NCBI GenBank assembly: GCA_030608925.1
Contig: JAUWDF010000044.1
Coordinates: 1-6,353 of the forward strand
Length of the DNA stretch: 6,353 bases
Origin: Candidatus Bathyarchaeota archaeon
GTDB lineage: Archaea > Thermoproteota > Bathyarchaeia > Bathyarchaeales > SOJC01
Direction: 5' to 3'
This document shows positions 4,527 to 6,353 of the stretch, piece after piece (the first letter of the stretch is position 1; the number at the start of each line of letters is the position of its first letter). Below the pieces are notes generated by a model. That model did no database searches. It saw only the letters and a list, made by a program, of their open reading frames with translations, and was not told where the DNA came from. The position numbers and the translations under genes are program-made.

Positions 4527-5435
4527 TCACAGCTTAGGAATATCCGTTATTCGAGGTAGTCCTGTTCTTGCTCCCATTTTTACTATGCATCTGGAAGCCA
4601 CAAAATTAGCAAGCCGACCACATTCAAAGAGGCCCTTGTTACTAAGTAAACCATAAAGGAAACCAGAGTTCCAGGCGTCACCAGCACCTGTTGTGTCCAT
4701 CGCACGGACTGTGAGGGATTTTATTACGTGTTTTTCTTCCCCATTGGTTATGAAGCATCCCATAGTTCCCCGTTTTACTGCAACAATTTCAACTCCTTGA
4801 GTCAGCAATTCTTGGGAACCATCCTCAAATCCAAGACCAGTTAGAAGTTTAAGCTCAGCTTCATTGGGTAACAAGATGCTTACATGTTTCAGAAGTGGTT
4901 TCAACTGCTTTAGTCCCCTTTTTGCATAAAGCATGCCTGGGTCCAAGCTAATTTTCACGTGTCGAGGAAGCTGTTGAACAAGTTTTTTCTGACTCTCGAA
5001 GGGTGAATTTCCAACGAAAGAAGTAAAATGAAGCAGTCTGAGAGATTCGAAATCTTCTAATATAATTTCTTCAAATCTTATTGTATCATTAACGCCAGGT
5101 GCGACATAGAGTGCTCTTTCACCAATTGTGTCTACAAAACCCATGACAACACCTGTGCTTCCATTCGGTTCTACTGCTATCCCGTTTGTGTTAACATTTT
5201 CTCTTTTGAAGTCTTTCAGTAGGAACTGGCCTTCTCTGTCATTCGCAACTTTTCCAATGAATCCTGTTTGGATACCTAAACGAGCTAAGCCTACGATTGT
5301 ATTCGCAGCAGAACCTCCTGGAAACTGTGAAGATGCTGTGACGAAACTTTCTTCGTCCTCTTGTGCAATTCTGTTTACCTTAAATAATTTGTCTACATTC
5401 AGGGCGCCAAACCCTACGACATCTAACTTACTCAT
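4527..5435 (-). CDS. PfkB/ribokinase family carbohydrate or nucleoside kinase
   Basis: Predicted 302-residue cytosolic kinase that uses ATP to phosphorylate a sugar, sugar derivative or nucleoside. PfkB signature 1 is at 40-54 ([15 protein letters not shown]). Signature 2 is at 247-260 ([14 protein letters not shown]), with Asp253 as catalytic base. An early substrate-binding Asp is at 15 (ALNVD), and an N-x-x-E metal/phosphate motif is at Asn191-Glu194 (LPNEAE). All key residues are intact. Substrate cannot be assigned within the family (ribokinase, adenosine/nucleoside kinase, ADP-ribose or fructose types). The ATG at 5435 lies inside the end of ftr: the genes overlap by 8 bases. An SD-like GAAGGA sits 8 bases before it, so translational coupling is likely. 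The pairing with a methanopterin enzyme may mean a role in cofactor or ribose-phosphate supply, but that is inference. No clear U-tract terminator follows in the minus direction. Confidence 0.9.
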   Translation of the reverse strand: MSKLDVVGFGALNVDKLFKVNRIAQEDEESFVTASSQFPGGSAANTIVGLARLGIQTGFIGKVANDREGQFLLKDFKRENVNTNGIAVEPNGSTGVVMGFVDTIGERALYVAPGVNDTIRFEEIILEDFESLRLLHFTSFVGNSPFESQKKLVQQLPRHVKISLDPGMLYAKRGLKQLKPLLKHVSILLPNEAELKLLTGLGFEDGSQELLTQGVEIVAVKRGTMGCFITNGEEKHVIKSLTVRAMDTTGAGDAWNSGFLYGLLSNKGLFECGRLANFVASRCIVKMGARTGLPRITDIPKL

Positions 5436-6333
5436 TGAGAAAATCCTTCAAGTAGATTTTGTGCTTACCCAAATTCCCTCCATAGTTACCAGCGGAGATT
5501 GATTCGACTCCTTCTACATTTCTTGCTGCATCAATGCCTGCTTTCATTGCTTTTCTCACCACTTCAAGCGAAGTACCGTTAATGACAATTTCAGGGATAA
5601 AGTTGATATTTCTAGGAACTCTGGAAGTATTCCCAAGATTCTCTCTCAGAGATGGGCAATAGGGATGATTGGTTGATGGTCCTATTAGGGGGAATTTTGT
5701 ATCTGGTTTCGAGCCTGCAGCGCAGATGCCGAAGGGTGTGATTACTCCCTCGACTTTGTGGATGGCTGTAAGGGCTTTCCTTCCACCGATCATGACGGCT
5801 TCTTTTGTCTGGCATAGGTACCAGAAATTGGCACCCATTATGCCTTTAGCGTAGCCTATTTTTCGTTCAATGAGAAAATCGGGGACCATTATAGGAATGG
5901 AGATCATGTTTCGACCATAATGCTTGATTTCGCGTTCATACCCGTCTCCACAATGGCCTACTCTTTCCATCATGTCTAATTTGCCAAGCGGATGCTTTAG
6001 TACATCGAAGATGGCTGTAAAAGGTTTGACTAATATATCTTGTCTTATTCTGTAGGATAACTCTGTTTCAAGCCTCTTTAGTGTTTTAAGCGGTTTTTTT
6101 TCATCGATTACTCCCCATAATTGTATGATTGCACCATTGCGACCGTCAGGCGTGTCTTTTGAATTAGTGTATCTCTCGATACCACCTTCTACTCTACCGA
6201 TTACTGTTGAAGGTGTTGATGTTGAATCTTCAGCAGCAGCGCGAAGGATCTCATCATCTTCAGCTGTTACCATTAGTCTTGTATAAAGTCCGTCGAAAGC
6301 TTCAGCATATGTTTTTTCGATTTGGGCTTTCAT
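5428..6333 (-). CDS. ftr: Formylmethanofuran:tetrahydromethanopterin N-formyltransferase
   Basis: Predicted 301-residue cytosolic enzyme that moves a formyl group between formylmethanofuran and tetrahydromethanopterin (H4MPT). This is the second step of CO2 reduction in the archaeal methyl branch (Wood-Ljungdahl/methanogenesis), and it is reversible. It matches the family from end to end, with length near the usual 297: [16 protein letters not shown] (9-24), [14 protein letters not shown] (61-74), VGHCGDGYE (125-133), [13 protein letters not shown] (164-176), [17 protein letters not shown] (194-210), [15 protein letters not shown] (218-232), EIVINGT (248-254) and [23 protein letters not shown] (277-299). 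The ATG at 6333 matches the family N-terminus; no clear SD precedes it in the 20 bases available, and any promoter lies outside the window. It is followed by, and overlaps, a PfkB kinase. Methanogenesis itself cannot be inferred: no mcr or mtr gene is in view. Confidence 0.95.
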   Translation of the reverse strand: MKAQIEKTYAEAFDGLYTRLMVTAEDDEILRAAAEDSTSTPSTVIGRVEGGIERYTNSKDTPDGRNGAIIQLWGVIDEKKPLKTLKRLETELSYRIRQDILVKPFTAIFDVLKHPLGKLDMMERVGHCGDGYEREIKHYGRNMISIPIMVPDFLIERKIGYAKGIMGANFWYLCQTKEAVMIGGRKALTAIHKVEGVITPFGICAAGSKPDTKFPLIGPSTNHPYCPSLRENLGNTSRVPRNINFIPEIVINGTSLEVVRKAMKAGIDAARNVEGVESISAGNYGGNLGKHKIYLKDFLNE

Positions 6334-6336
6334 GTT

Positions 6337-6352
6337 TCACATTTCCGTGTGA
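6337..6352. other. Inverted repeat just upstream of ftr
   Basis: TCACA (6337-6341) and TGTGA (6348-6352) form a perfect 5-bp inverted repeat with a 6-base spacer, ending 3 bases from the ftr ATG. The layout resembles a dimeric regulator half-site pair, but it is short and at the window edge. On the minus strand an ATG-TGA in this stretch could also be the end of an upstream gene, so this may be coding sequence. Confidence 0.25.
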
Positions 6353-6353
6353 T

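Noticed and set aside
5128..5502. Plus-strand open frame of 124 codons.
   Set aside because: Antisense to the PfkB kinase and the end of ftr, with no family features; a shadow of those genes.
5612..5815. Minus-strand open frame of 67 codons within ftr in another frame.
   Set aside because: Fully inside a gene whose conserved motifs occupy the same bases in a different frame.

Overview
The window looks archaeal. It carries formylmethanofuran:tetrahydromethanopterin formyltransferase (Ftr), ribosomal protein L35Ae, an Alba chromatin protein and a CDP-alcohol phosphatidyltransferase of the inositol-phosphate type. At least one promoter is of TATA/BRE form, and internal cistrons have Shine-Dalgarno (SD) sites. 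L35Ae, Alba and Ftr together fit a TACK-side lineage that uses methanopterin-linked C1 chemistry. Candidatus Bathyarchaeia is my best guess, but it is inferred from gene content only. No rRNA, tRNA, CRISPR array or mobile element was seen. The region reads as ordinary chromosome rather than an island.

Layout. (1) 46-975, plus strand: a membrane-anchored SPFH/Band 7 (prohibitin/stomatin-like) protein with a strong SD. (2) 976-1214: a convergent intergenic gap with a U-tract, perfect palindromes and a CG-alternating tract. (3) 2659-1215, minus strand: a two-gene operon with an ATGA overlap, encoding a DIPP-synthase-like CDP-alcohol phosphatidyltransferase and then a xylose-isomerase/endonuclease-IV-like TIM barrel enzyme. 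(4) 2660-2849: a gap with a direct repeat, a short hairpin and a U-tract. (5) 4309-2850, minus strand: L35Ae, a PD-(D/E)XK-like protein with a C-terminal winged helix, and Alba with a charged N-terminal tail. L35Ae has its own TATA promoter. (6) 4310-4526: a promoter gap with the longest CG tract. (7) 6333-4527, minus strand: ftr and a PfkB sugar/nucleoside kinase overlapping by 8 bases.

How the parts may work together. L35Ae, the nuclease-like/HTH protein and Alba form a co-directional cluster of translation, DNA-binding and chromatin functions. Ftr is a step of the archaeal methyl branch of the Wood-Ljungdahl pathway (or of methanogenesis or formyl oxidation), and the coupled kinase has no established partner role. 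The CDP-alcohol enzyme and TIM barrel pair suggests polar-lipid or inositol-solute metabolism.

The most unusual signal is non-coding. Four of the intergenic gaps each hold a CG-rich strictly alternating pyrimidine-purine tract of 10 to 18 bases. In two of them the tract follows an AATATT-centred palindrome or hairpin in the same order downstream of a stop codon. The gene least understood is the PD-(D/E)XK-like/winged-helix protein.
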